NCBI RefSeq assembly: GCF_051020985.1
Contig: NC_135007.1
Span: 3,221,001-3,285,000, forward strand
Origin: Nomia melanderi
Taxonomy: Eukaryota > Arthropoda > Insecta > Hymenoptera > Halictidae
Direction of reading: 5' to 3'
DNA length: 64,000 bases
Numbering within the stretch: the stretch's first letter is position 1; the number at the start of each line of letters is the position of its first letter. The position numbers and the translations under genes are program-made. Below the pieces are notes generated by a model. It was not told where the DNA came from and ran no database searches. It saw only the letters and a program-made list of their open reading frames with translations. Positions 24,965 through 34,680 of this stretch are shown one piece after another.

Positions 24965-25701
24965 GGACAATATCCAAGTCGATGAGCCGTCGATCCGTAA
25001 CCGAAACAGGATCCATACTCCCGTGTTTTTGGCTTTGAACACCTCGTGGAGACATGTCCTGGTTCCCCGCAGTTGTAACAGCGCATCGGTTTCTTCTGTG
25101 CCTCCGAATTCTCTTTCGGTTGATTGTTCCACTTATTGACCATGTGTTTCTGTTCACTGGAGACAACCTTCTTTGTTTCCAGGGTGATGTTCTCAAACGC
25201 CTCCAATAAATCCGTAGTTGTCCGGAATTGTAATATTCGAGCCTGGTCCCGAAGCCGCGAATCAGCGATCCCGTCAATGAGATATTCGATCAGTTCATCG
25301 TTTGAGATTGGTATCCGATTCCCCAATATCACTTTATCATGGTGGTACTCCGAGAAACGTTCACCTACGGTCCAAACCTTATTTTCAAATTCCCTACGCG
25401 AAGATAGCTTGCTCAGTCGATGATCAAACATTTTCTTCATCTCCTGTAACAACGTCTCAACATCCATTATAAGATGTTCCGCTCTAGAATGAAACCAATT
25501 GGCGGCGCGTCCGTTTAATTTGGAGCTAACCAAAATCCTTGTGGCCTTGTCGTCTAGCTCATATGTTTCTCGCAAGAGACGTACCTGCTGCTCCCACTTC
25601 CAATATGCGCTATCGTGACCATCGAATTCGCACAACAGATCACTGATGGCACGTACACTCATGTTCGCGGACGAAGTACTCTGACTTAAACCTGTTGACA
25701 A
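24913..25701 (-). CDS. Gag capsid and CCHC zinc-knuckle part, truncated by the internal deletion
   Basis: The frame has 262 codons from a TTG. That is probably not a true start, because the frame continues upstream and was once joined to the SAP part. Residues about 20-175 have the look of a gypsy-type capsid: a tryptophan-containing helix (YWKWEQQVRLLRE), then GRAANWFHSR, then LIEYLIDGIADSRLRDQAR. Residues 208-221 form a CX2CX4HX4C zinc knuckle (CYNCGEPGHVSTRC) that would bind RNA. A second knuckle at 232-245 has Tyr where the second Cys is expected, so it is defective. The last dozen residues, from about residue 250 on, are RNase H sequence read out of frame and mark the deletion joint. Confidence 0.85.
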   Translation of the reverse strand: MSTGLSQSTSSANMSVRAISDLLCEFDGHDSAYWKWEQQVRLLRETYELDDKATRILVSSKLNGRAANWFHSRAEHLIMDVETLLQEMKKMFDHRLSKLSSRREFENKVWTVGERFSEYHHDKVILGNRIPISNDELIEYLIDGIADSRLRDQARILQFRTTTDLLEAFENITLETKKVVSSEQKHMVNKWNNQPKENSEAQKKPMRCYNCGEPGHVSTRCSKPKTREYGSCFGYGSTAHRLGYCPRRKQSTIVSSWSVRRL

Positions 25702-25723
25702 TCCTGGGCTAGTAGTCGACCGA

Positions 25724-26011
25724 TTACTCGATCCAGCCTGCTTCCCGCTGCAGGAGATCGCGTTTTCTCCACACCAGCTCCAATTCCCGCGCTTGTAAAT
25801 CGTTTTCTCTGTATCTGTCGTTCCGAGCAGACGGTCTGCTTACTTCTTCTTTCCCTTCTTGTGATTGCTCTCTTTCTGCTGCAATTATGCCCCAAATGTT
25901 CTTGTCAAACTCCTCCAATCTCAGAATCAATTCTGATTTCGAGCCCGACACTGGCAAATTCTGTTCACGTAGGAACTCTTTCAATTCATCGATCGTATAG
26001 TCTTTCGACAT
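25724..26011 (-). CDS. Gag N-terminal part with SAP domain (frame ends early)
   Basis: This 95-codon frame starts with ATG. Residues about 5-33 read as a SAP-type helix-extension-helix motif (TIDELKEFLREQNLPVSGSK followed by SELILRLEEF), a DNA- or RNA-binding fold often found at the N-terminus of Gag in insect gypsy-like elements. Residues 45-90 are rich in Glu, Arg and Gln and probably helical. The frame stops at a TAA (25724-25726). The capsid-bearing frame is already open upstream of that point in a neighbouring frame and reads a Ser/Thr/Asn-rich linker, so a small insertion or deletion has most likely split one Gag protein in two. Confidence 0.8.
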   Translation of the reverse strand: MSKDYTIDELKEFLREQNLPVSGSKSELILRLEEFDKNIWGIIAAEREQSQEGKEEVSRPSARNDRYRENDLQARELELVWRKRDLLQREAGWIE

Positions 26012-26237
26012 TTTGCTGGTGAGATTAACGTCGCTCGAGTTTACACAAATGTACCAATAAGCTGAATCCTCTCGCTTTACAATATGTTAATCTCGTCACA
26101 CCACGCCGAAAGACACAATTATTTCGATCAAACAACTAAGCAAAAACAATTAACACAAAATTCTCACTTATCACTCACGGCCGTACCTTGTCTGGAGAGA
26201 AAAAAAATTTTTTTTTTTCAATCCCACTTCTGAATTT
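26012..26237 (-). other. Untranslated leader of the gypsy element
   Basis: About 226 bases lie between the 5' LTR and the first Gag codon. They include an A-run and a T-run back to back (26199-26219). A primer-binding site starting with TGG could lie within about 15 bases of the LTR (minus strand, near 26222-26228), but I cannot match it to a particular tRNA. Confidence 0.6.
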
Positions 26238-26427
26238 TATACACGTTTATTTAAAACGATGTCAATTTCTGTATATTTTTCCGTTGTCAACACAAACTTC
26301 GTTGTTTTTTTCAATATCTCTTTTTTTTTCTCGCGTTTACCCAAAACAACGCATACACGCACGCTACACCCATACATATGCACGCACATCCATGAAGTTT
26401 ACATCAATATTAACCTACACGTCTACA
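26238..26427 (-). repeat. 5' LTR of the gypsy element
   Basis: This copy matches 23141-23326 with about five substitutions and two small length changes in T-runs. On the minus strand it starts with TG (TGTAGACGTG). On the plus strand its left end is TATA plus CACGTTTA, where the other LTR has TATAGACGTTTA. An AAATAAA polyadenylation-like motif lies near the minus-strand 3' end. Only about 190 bp long, it is short for a gypsy LTR. The outer boundary is secure. The inner one is set by where similarity stops, so it could be off by a few bases. Confidence 0.88.
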
Positions 26428-26489
26428 ATAAAGAAATTATATTTTGATTGCATATAATAATAAAAATGAGTCAACATGTTTACTACCTT

Positions 26490-26657
26490 TACTCTCGGTA
26501 CCGCGATGCCGAAGAAACAATGCTATGAACGAGATATGTCGTACTCACTGACGTCGTCCGTACGATGCTATCACGGTGACGAGATATCTCGTATATAGCA
26601 TCGTTTCTTCGACGTCATGGAACTGAGAAATCTTGTCCACTGTAGCGAAAGGGTTAA
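26490..26657. mobile_element. Palindromic miniature element next to the gypsy insertion
   Basis: Inverted-repeat arms at about 26510-26541 and 26578-26612 match at roughly 28 of 33 bases (GAAGAAACAATGCTAT against ATAGCATCGTTTCTTC). The right outer end is GCGAAAGGG followed by TTAA (26654-26657), on the minus strand TTAACCCTTTCGC, a piggyBac-like terminus. The left outer end is less clear. A 14-bp palindrome ACGAGATATCTCGT is at 26579-26592. Confidence 0.55.
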
Positions 26658-27291
26658 GAAAACTTTGCAAGCTTTACTTTAAACACAGTTAAGACTGGGA
26701 AATTTAAGATGCAATTAATATTAAACAAATGATCCTTCAGGAGTGGCGACATGAAAATTTAGTAAAAATATTTAGCATTTAAAATTTATAAAGTTAATAC
26801 TAAAATTTGCTTTTTATAAGTAAGATTATAATAAGAACGAAAAGCTCAAGTTTTCAATATAATAGATAACGTATTATTGTTTATAATTCCAACCGTGGAC
26901 ACGATGATTTAATATCTAAATATTAAGGGCAATTAAAAATGTATCTAATAATTACTCCAGAGACGGTAAACGATCATCGGAAAGCAATGAGCAATACATC
27001 AACCATGTAAATTAATTCGTCGTTCAGCTTCACGACTGACTAACTCGTTTCCAAATATATTCCAATAATTCTTGCACTTCATTAAATTACGATAACTGCA
27101 TTAATACAATATGAACTACACTGTACCAACATTCGTCATCCCGAAAGGTACACCATGTCAATTTTATGCGAGCCAACTTAAGCCATGATGCGAATTTACG
27201 CCCAAAACATCATCAATGGCGAACGATTGAAAAACAAATCGAAATATTAATATTCCGCAACCGAAAGTCAGCATTTTTTCAAGAATTATGT

Positions 27292-27531
27292 TTAACTCTT
27301 TCGTGTCTGAATATATCTTTTTTTTAAATATGAATTTTGTGAAAAAAAATTTATGGCTTGACACTAATTAACCAAAACACATGTACCGATAGCTGATTAG
27401 CATGTAAGTCGTCAGCTATAAGCGAAGATCCCCGTGTAATACAATTTTCCTTTATCTAGGCATATTTTAACTTTCTGGTAATTTAAAATGTTCGTGGTAC
27501 CTATATGTGCCATTCGGGATGAAAAAGTTAA
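27292..27531. mobile_element. TTAA-flanked miniature element, 240 bp
   Basis: The left end reads TTAACTCTTTCGTGTC and the right end, on the minus strand, TTAACTTTTTCATCCCGAAT, so there are short imperfect terminal inverted repeats starting with the TTAA insertion site of piggyBac-like elements. The inside is AT-rich and non-coding, with a small inverted repeat (ATAGCTGA ... TCAGCTAT). It lies next to the decayed LINE at 27591. Confidence 0.6.
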
Positions 27532-27590
27532 GGCCGCATCAACTGTTGTAGTTATTAGCGATTATCGTTTCTATTATATTATTTTATTTA

Positions 27591-27910
27591 TCAGGCGTGC
27601 TTCTTTTATATTTTATGAGGTCTCCTACTTTGTCGTTCTTGATGTTTTTCTTTAATAGTAAGTTGATGTGCTTGGCACGAAGATTTTTGTATTTGTTGCA
27701 ATGAAGAAGTAAACGTTCAACTGTAATTGTCTATGCACATTCATTAGAGATACCTACCGTGTCTTTTGATAAAATGTGTGAGTGTGTGATTTCTGTATTT
27801 CAATTCTGATTCTGTTTATTGCCACCTGTTCTATCCTAGGTAGTTTATTTAAATATTTGAATGTACGGAAGGAATTATCTGAAGAGCTTGTGACTTGTGG
27901 GGTGTCCGTG
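27591..27910 (-). pseudogene. Decayed 3' end of a non-LTR (Jockey-like) retrotransposon ORF2
   Basis: Read on the minus strand with frame changes and stops, this stretch gives pieces typical of the C-terminus of Jockey-type LINE polyproteins. One is an EQVAINRIRI-type helix followed by HTHTF, matching the usual RLRIGHTRLTHSY block. Next come paired Cys residues, TITVE, and LLLHCNKYKNLRAKH, which match the HLL..C..Y...R block. The last piece is a short lysine-rich tail with GDLIKYK ending at a TGA just after. At least two frameshifts and several stops separate the pieces, so it is dead. Upstream sequence (above 27910) is GC-rich and unrelated, as expected for a 5'-truncated insertion. Clade assignment is tentative. 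Confidence 0.6.
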
Positions 27911-28314
27911 TTGTTCCATTCTATTTAGAAATTGCATTATGTACATCAAACAAGCTAATAACTTAACCGTATCACGTCGCGTAAACAGGGGAGAAAGAAA
28001 CCTGTACCGTTCTTTTCATCGTGAACGAAGTAGTTTCATGTCTCCAGTTCCTGGCTCATTAGCAAAGGACACCAGCCACCCCCGTGTTTCCGCCGGTTCG
28101 CAGAAGTTGGCTCGCGTGTTCACCGTGCCACTTTAATTGCGTCCGTTGTCGTCCAATCAAAGAAAACTTTTCGGAGGCTCTCGCGACCCGGAAGGTAAAG
28201 ACGGACAGGAGGAAACAGCAACGTGACGAGGACGCAGGACGTTTGGTACGAAGAGCGGTGGCGAAAGTTGGAAATGCCGGGCAACGCGAAATACGTGATC
28301 GATTCCTTGATAAT

Positions 28315-28326
28315 CGCGTTAACGCG
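28315..28326. other. 12-bp palindrome CGCGTTAACGCG, second copy
   Basis: Identical to 15144-15155 and also in a GC-rich island. A similar 14-bp palindrome, CGCGTAATTACGCG, is at 62302-62315. Confidence 0.6.
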
Positions 28327-28889
28327 GCGGTGGGGCGGGCCAATCAGCTGCGAATAACCTAATTACCGGGTTGCATTACGGCACCGCGAGTGCACGGGGT
28401 CGGTCGGGTTGCGGCTCGCCTCGTTCACGCCTCAATGTAAATCCTTTTTTTTCCATCAGCCCTCGGCCGCCGCCTGCGCCACCGTACCAGCCGCCCTCTG
28501 CCCACGGAAAGATATACGTAGGTATATATATACATGGTCGATGCTTTGATCTTTCCGGGTCGCTGTTAACGCACTCGTCCTTCGACTCGATTTAATTAAC
28601 GGAACAACGGGAAAGCGGAAAAACGCGTCGGTCGGGCCCGCCGTGGGAGAGCCGGCCTGCGCGATTTCTTTTGTCCGACAACAATGTTAGACGTCGCTGC
28701 TGGCCGTAAATTTTCAGGGGAGTCACGCACAAAGCGCGGACTTTGATTCCTTTCACGATGTCTAAGTTCGTTTCGTCGCGCTTTACCCCCGGTCCCGGCA
28801 AAAGGGTTGTCGCGATATCGAATACAAAGCGGCTGCTGGAAACGAAGGGAACACGGCGACGAGTAGGAAATGGTGAGTGGACCAAAACA

Positions 28890-28974
28890 GGGAGAGGGAG
28901 AGGGAGAGATAGAGGGAGAAAGAGAGAAAAAGACAGAAAAAGAGAAAGAGAGAAAGAAAGAAAAAGAGAAGGAG

Positions 28975-29005
<31 letters not shown>

Positions 29006-29066
29006 GAGAAAGAGAGAAAGAGAGAAAGAGAGAAAGAGAGAAAGAGAGAAAGAGAGAAAGAGAAAC
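28890..29066 (+). repeat. GA-rich microsatellite / polypurine tract
   Basis: The tract is about 177 bases of almost pure purine on the plus strand, with two pyrimidines in its first quarter. It contains runs of GGGAGA, then (AAAG)n around 28977-29005, then about seven copies of an 8-base unit AAAGAGAG up to 29060. It keeps both strands open in all frames, so long Lys/Arg/Glu- or Ser/Leu/Phe-rich translations here are artefacts. Mirror symmetry makes it a candidate triplex-forming tract. Confidence 0.95.
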
Positions 29067-30590
29067 ACGAGCGGCGGAGAGCGGGATTGGGGTTGGAGAT
29101 ACAAGCAGCCCTTTTTCGCCGTGACACGCTGTTTACGTTTCGGGCTATTTAGAGTTCGTTTACGCGGGCAGGAATGCGGCGGCCGGTTGATTAACACTTC
29201 AAACGGGAAAACCGCATAATGCCGCGTAATGACAGCGCCCGGGAAGAGGTAACCGGCTGCCGCGTGTTCGATAAATCGAGGCCTTGTTAGAACGGCTTTA
29301 TGCGCGACGGGAAACGGCCGGGCTGCCCTTTTCCTTCTCTTCCTATCCAACCCTTTCTATCCCGCATAACTATACGAATCGCGGAACCGTCCGATGATCA
29401 ATGTTTTAACGATCAGCTGGGTTGCGATCTCGCGCTACCGACTCCGGTCCGGCTGAAAGAAAAATTTATCCGTGAAAGCTATCACGGGTGAAATTGCACG
29501 CAACGCGAATTTCGTTTTATGTTTGGTAGTTTCGGCGTCCACGGCTGTGAAATGTTTGAAATGTCATTAAAAATCATAACGAATGGTAGCGCCGTTATTT
29601 TGAATATTTACTCATGGCATCGGTAACGTTAACGTTATCACGAAATAAATTAGTACGCTTATTTACTTTTGCTGTAAATGTAACGATGAGAATGGATAGC
29701 TTCGGAAGAAATAATAGCTTCTACGAGTTCAATGTGGACGTAATAACGGTAACTGTCTGGGGCTTCTAGTTGGACTGTAATTATTTGTTATAATATATTG
29801 TTTCATAATTATTTAAGTAAGTTCTTAATTAATTTAAACTCTTCGGTGAATTGTTATTCGTGCAAAACTAAATCTCACTTTTGTAATGTTCTCTTTGTAT
29901 CAAACTCGAGCATAGAATAACGCCAGGTAATTGTTTTACGACTGCTTCGATTCGATACGCGAATACTCGAACAACAAGTACACTACGCCAGTCAAAAGAG
30001 TAACTTTCCGCCTATAAATCGATACTGTACTTTGACGTCCGCAACATAGCGCAATACAGTAGATTTTTTAACAACAATTTCCCACTGAAACGTGCCAGAT
30101 ACCAGCAGAACTACGCGCTCACCAATAGCAGAATTCATTGGCCACCATTTACACGAAACGCACAATCAATCGCAACTACGCCTATAAACTATCAAACGAA
30201 TGTAAAATCAGAGAATACTCGAAAATAGGAAAAACTCTGAAAGTGAAATCACATTGAATTCGGAAAGTACAGAAAGTCTGCAATAAAAGGTAGCAAATTA
30301 CGTCATTCCTCGTGGTCAAATATATAAACAAAAGCTGAAACTGTCTGCTCAAAGAATCATTCACTTGAAATATTTACCTGATAAATTTTCAAAATAATTT
30401 TTCACCAACACTATGCCCCACAGAAATATTATTTCACAGTTTCAAGTTCCTACTCCACAAGGAGCACTACATTCCATGTTTCGTAATATAAAACGATTAC
30501 TAAGATACCCTGTGTATTCATATACGCCAATTATTCATTTCATCACAACCTCATCTCTGTCATCAATTTCACAATAACCAACGTCACGCG

Positions 30591-32620
30591 ATAAAGTCAC
30601 GATCGAGTTTAAGCGAGATTCACAGTCGTAAACAGACAGAACATAGTACCCCTCGAACCATGAATAATTTCCAAAACTCAATCGAGCAAAACTGTAGCTA
30701 ATTTAAAAGTATCAAAGCGAGTCATTAGTCAGCGCTGATTCATGATAATTATTCCGACGCAAGTTAAGGAAAAATCCATTTACAAGAGGATCGCGCGACG
30801 ACCGCGTTAAAATTCAGTACTGCGATTATTTCGGAAGCGTCGCTGATAGGACGGGCGCGATCCGATCGGGGTTATCTCACGAAAGCCGCGAGAGAGAACG
30901 GTGGTCGACGACCTCTGGCCCGACGCTTCAGAATCTCGCGGAGCAGTCGCGTGTCGTTCAATCATTCCGAAATCCGCGACGTTTCTAATTCGAGTGATTT
31001 CCTCGTCGCATGACAGACAATTATCTCGGTCGTTTAACGACGTTACGTCGCGAGGCAAGCTCGAAATATCGCGCTCCACGCGAAACGAAGGCAAGCGGGC
31101 AACGTCCCGACGAAATCGATGAGCCCTCGAACGAAGAACACCGCTGCAGCACCAGACTCGACCGTCGTGTCGTCGACCCGGTTATATGTTAATGGATAAT
31201 GGGATATCCGTTATGCTCTCGGGCTGAATCCCGTACCCGCGGTTCTATTCAGCTGCCCGTACAAAGATAAACCCGATACCGTGACGCGAGAAAGATGCCT
31301 CCCAGCCCGGTCACATAATTATCCCCATTTCTCGAGTGTCTTTCCTCGTTCACGCTACCTGTATCGATGTTTCCTCGTGGACGGAACGACGCCGATCCAC
31401 GGTGTGTTGATAATCTACTATTTTATTTAATATCATTGCGAACCGATTAATTGCGACCAATACGGGAATAGAATACCGCCGCGAGATACAACGGTGGAAG
31501 GAAGTTCGTTTAACGTACTGGTTTTGATCAAATTGTGGAATGTATCTGTAAATTGGATATGTGTAATATTAATATTCTTTAATTATGTGAGTATTGGTGT
31601 AATAGCTCCCATTGTGTAATTATTATGTTGTAGATCTTTGCGGGAATGCAAGTTTATAAGAAGTTAAGTAGGAAAAAAGACTTATTATAGGGAATGGCAG
31701 TTATTAAAGAATACTATAAAAAATATGATATTTTCAATATTTTATAAAATGTATATTTCGTATCATGTGTGTATTTTACGGAATTTTTCAGTTTTAAATT
31801 ATCCAGGAATGTGTAAAAATTCGTAGTTTAATAATAATATCTTGTGTGACGTGCTAGTATAACGAGTCTGTCTAAAGATGGAATTAGTCATTTCCGGTTG
31901 GTATTGTATGTCACTATGGAAACGAAATGACTCGTTATTAATAGGTGGTACATCAATACGGTGACTTCTGCGTCAGGTATATTTGAACAACGAAGGTCAT
32001 CTTCCAAATTTAAACATTAATATTAACGATGATGAATTGAGTGAACAAGATATCCTGGGATCAATTTTAGAATTCATAGTTAGTAAATAACATTTAGTAC
32101 TATTTTATATTGCAACGGTAATGTGCATTGACAATCGTTCATTTTATAAGTGCTTTTCTATTGAGCATAGACCAACTTTACTATAAATACTTTTTCAAGC
32201 TTTTCTATGTATCATTAAGGGTAGACAAATTATTTATCTCCTTGGAGTATATTACACAAACATGTTCTTTTATATGTGCAGACATTTGAAATAAAAATTG
32301 TAAAAGGTATTTATCTATTTAGACGTTTTTATTCCTATATTAATCCAACAAGAAGTTATTTAAAATGACATTTTTTACAAAAAACATTATTTAATAATCA
32401 TAAATACTAGTGCTGAAATATATCAAGAATAAAATGCAAAAGAGGACAATTACTTTATAAATAATAGTAAAGAGTAATAAACAATAAATAATTTACAATA
32501 ATTCTTCATTTCCACTCTACGTTTCGTTAAATAAATTACTCAAATTTCGTAAGGTTTTTATGGATACTGATATACAACGAGTATATTAAAATTAAAACAG
32601 AGAAACAGATCTGCCAGATG
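30591..32620. other. GC-rich island (30591-31500), then AT-rich valley
   Basis: The right flank of the island is G/T-rich. The inverted repeat at 31859 and the possible peptide fragment near 32000 lie in the valley. No gene recognised. Confidence 0.55.
31859..31938. repeat. 10-bp inverted repeat with 60-bp spacer
   Basis: ATAACGAGTC (31859-31868) faces GACTCGTTAT (31929-31938). About 100 bases to the right, 31979-32089, a plus-strand frame reads a short acidic helix-like peptide (NDDELSEQDILGSILEF) ending in TAA. This may be a fragment of a decayed mobile-element protein, which I cannot identify. Confidence 0.35.
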
Positions 32621-34680
32621 TCGAGCTCGGAACAACTCACAACTTTCCCGGGATATGAAATTTGTAACCAGACAAAACAGTCGCGAAAATCGCATCAGTG
32701 AATTCCGTAAAACGGTAGACATTTACAAGTATCCAACGTTATTAAAAATTTCATAGCCAAGCAGACGTCTGAGCGAATCCGCGAACCGCTTAGAAACTCC
32801 AACAAAGGATAGATGGAAAAGTATCCGACGCGACTCTTCTCGTGCATTTCCCAGAGTCAGGGAAGATTGCAGAGGGGTCGCGATTTGAAGAGAGGCATCA
32901 GTCATTCGCCGGGACGATAAACAAAAATTTTCCTCCGGAACAACAACGATACTCGCTGGAGGAATTCTCGCGGAGGTTCATTCCACGGAGCATTTCACAT
33001 TCCGACCGGCGCACGGCATTCACCTAGCAAACAGTTCGAGGGTATTGCGACCGGATGAAAGGCCGAAGGCGATCGGGGAAAGGCCAAGAAAAATACCAGT
33101 AGATTAAGACGTAAGAGAAACGTGGGAAGGGGGAAGGGTGGGTAGGGAACACGGAGAAAGCCACGCGAGTCTCGAACCATCAAATTCACCCACTATGAAA
33201 ACAGTGGCTAAGTGTTTCGATATTTATCGGCTGCCAGTTCGTACGGCCGTTTCGCGAATAGCTCTAGATGCCGACCAGCTTGAGAACGAGGGAAAAGAGG
33301 TGGGTCGTGCACCGCTAGTGGGTTATATTTTCTGGTGAGGGGCCAACGACAACGGCTGCGAAAACGACTTCGAGGAGGAACACACGGGGAAACCGTACGA
33401 TTCAATTTTCCTCCCCTTCCCATCCTTCCGCCCGTTGGATAGCGGCCCCACCTCTTCCCTTAATCGTCAAAAATATTGGTCCTGCCGGCTAGCTTGAACC
33501 AGCTTTTCTTCGTGGACGACCAGGTAGCTCCCCGCGCGCTGGTCCAGAATCGTCTTCCGAGACCATTGGTTGGACCATCGCCAAAACAGTCGGCGGGGTA
33601 AATTTACGAGGTCGGCGGGGTGAACGGGGGTGGACCCTCCCGGCGAATTACGTGACTCGTGCGTTCTCGCGCGTTTCCTCTAAGAGGCTAACATCGCCGC
33701 ACTATCTCGACTGCTCGAGTATCGATGCGGGAGAATCTTGGCGAAATTATTGCATCGTCTTTGCGGGGAACGATTCTCTCGAATCCTGATTTGTACTGCC
33801 AATTTTTAAGCGTTTTAGGGGTTCGGCTGCTTTTATTTCTACGGCTCGGGGATTGCCCCGATCCTTACCTTTATCAGGGTACTATTTTCTTAACTATGTA
33901 ACAGCTATGCTATCTGGAAATAGATGACGCAAAATTTTATTTGGAGGTAGAAGATAATGTTGAATTCAAGACTCTAAGTGGAAAGTAGTTGCTGATTTGT
34001 GGTTGGATAGATGAATTTTTTACGGAATTATTAGGTTGATTAAATAATTGTGTATTGTTGTATGTTTATGATGATTGTATTTCATTGTATTATGAGCTTG
34101 TTCACTAATAAAAAATTGTCTTACATATTTAAATATCTTCAGATGCACTGTTCGTCTTAGTATCCTTAAAAAAGCTTTAAAAACCGTGATTTAATTGCAT
34201 ACGTTTCATATTTTAAACAGAATTTTCAACAACCACGTGAAGTTCCATAAAAATGACAATCATTTTTTACAATAACCAAAAAATAAAAACAAGTGAATTT
34301 TCATTGGAAGATTGAGCGAGAAATATGTAAAACCCCTCGCAAGAAATACAATCTAATGAACAGTTAGGACAACGCGAAACAGTTACCATAAATTAAGAAG
34401 ACTTCATTAACCTATGCATACATAAACTCAACCACTATCAAGTTACACGGGACCCTTGAACCGTATTATACGGACACTGTTACAACTTTTTTCCTACATT
34501 ACACAAGTTTCACCTTACACATATACACACACTTCCACTCGACAAACTTTAAAAATTTTACTCTCGCGTGCACTTTACCAATGTCCTCCAAAACCCATAC
34601 TAAAAATTCTCTTCAAAATGGACATTACCATAGCCCTTCGGATCCATTCAATTACGCTTCTACACAAAAAGAATCTTCCT
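32621..34680. other. GC-rich island (32621-33880), then AT-rich valley
   Basis: No gene recognised. The valley ends in a strongly C/A-rich stretch (34441-34620: 51 C against 16 G). Confidence 0.55.

Larger units (their letters stand above)
23137..26431 (-). mobile_element. Internally deleted Ty3/gypsy LTR retrotransposon (non-autonomous copy)
   Basis: The element reads on the minus strand. Its 5' LTR is at 26238-26427 and its 3' LTR at 23141-23326. The order inside is leader, Gag with SAP domain, capsid region and CCHC knuckle, then RNase H and integrase. ATAA occurs immediately outside both LTRs (23137-23140 and 26428-26431), which fits a 4-bp target duplication. Total length is about 3.3 kb, far below the 5 kb or more usual for gypsy elements. 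Protease, reverse transcriptase and the N-terminal part of RNase H are missing, and the deletion joins gag to RNase H near 24950-24965. A frameshift near 25724-25740 separates the SAP part from the rest of Gag. The copy cannot make its own reverse transcriptase, so any mobility would need proteins from a complete relative. Confidence 0.93.
27911..30590. other. GC-rich island (27911-29520), then AT-rich valley
   Basis: Contains the GA-rich tract at 28890-29066. No gene recognised. From about 30000 the valley becomes A- and C-rich on the plus strand. Confidence 0.6.

Noticed and set aside
24942..25277. 111-codon minus-strand frame inside gag
   Set aside because: Shadow of the gag frame; Arg-rich with no motif of its own.
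28592..29350. 252-codon minus-strand frame and 158-codon plus-strand frame
   Set aside because: Both are kept open by the GA-rich microsatellite; Ser/Leu/Phe or Lys/Arg/Glu repeats, no domain.
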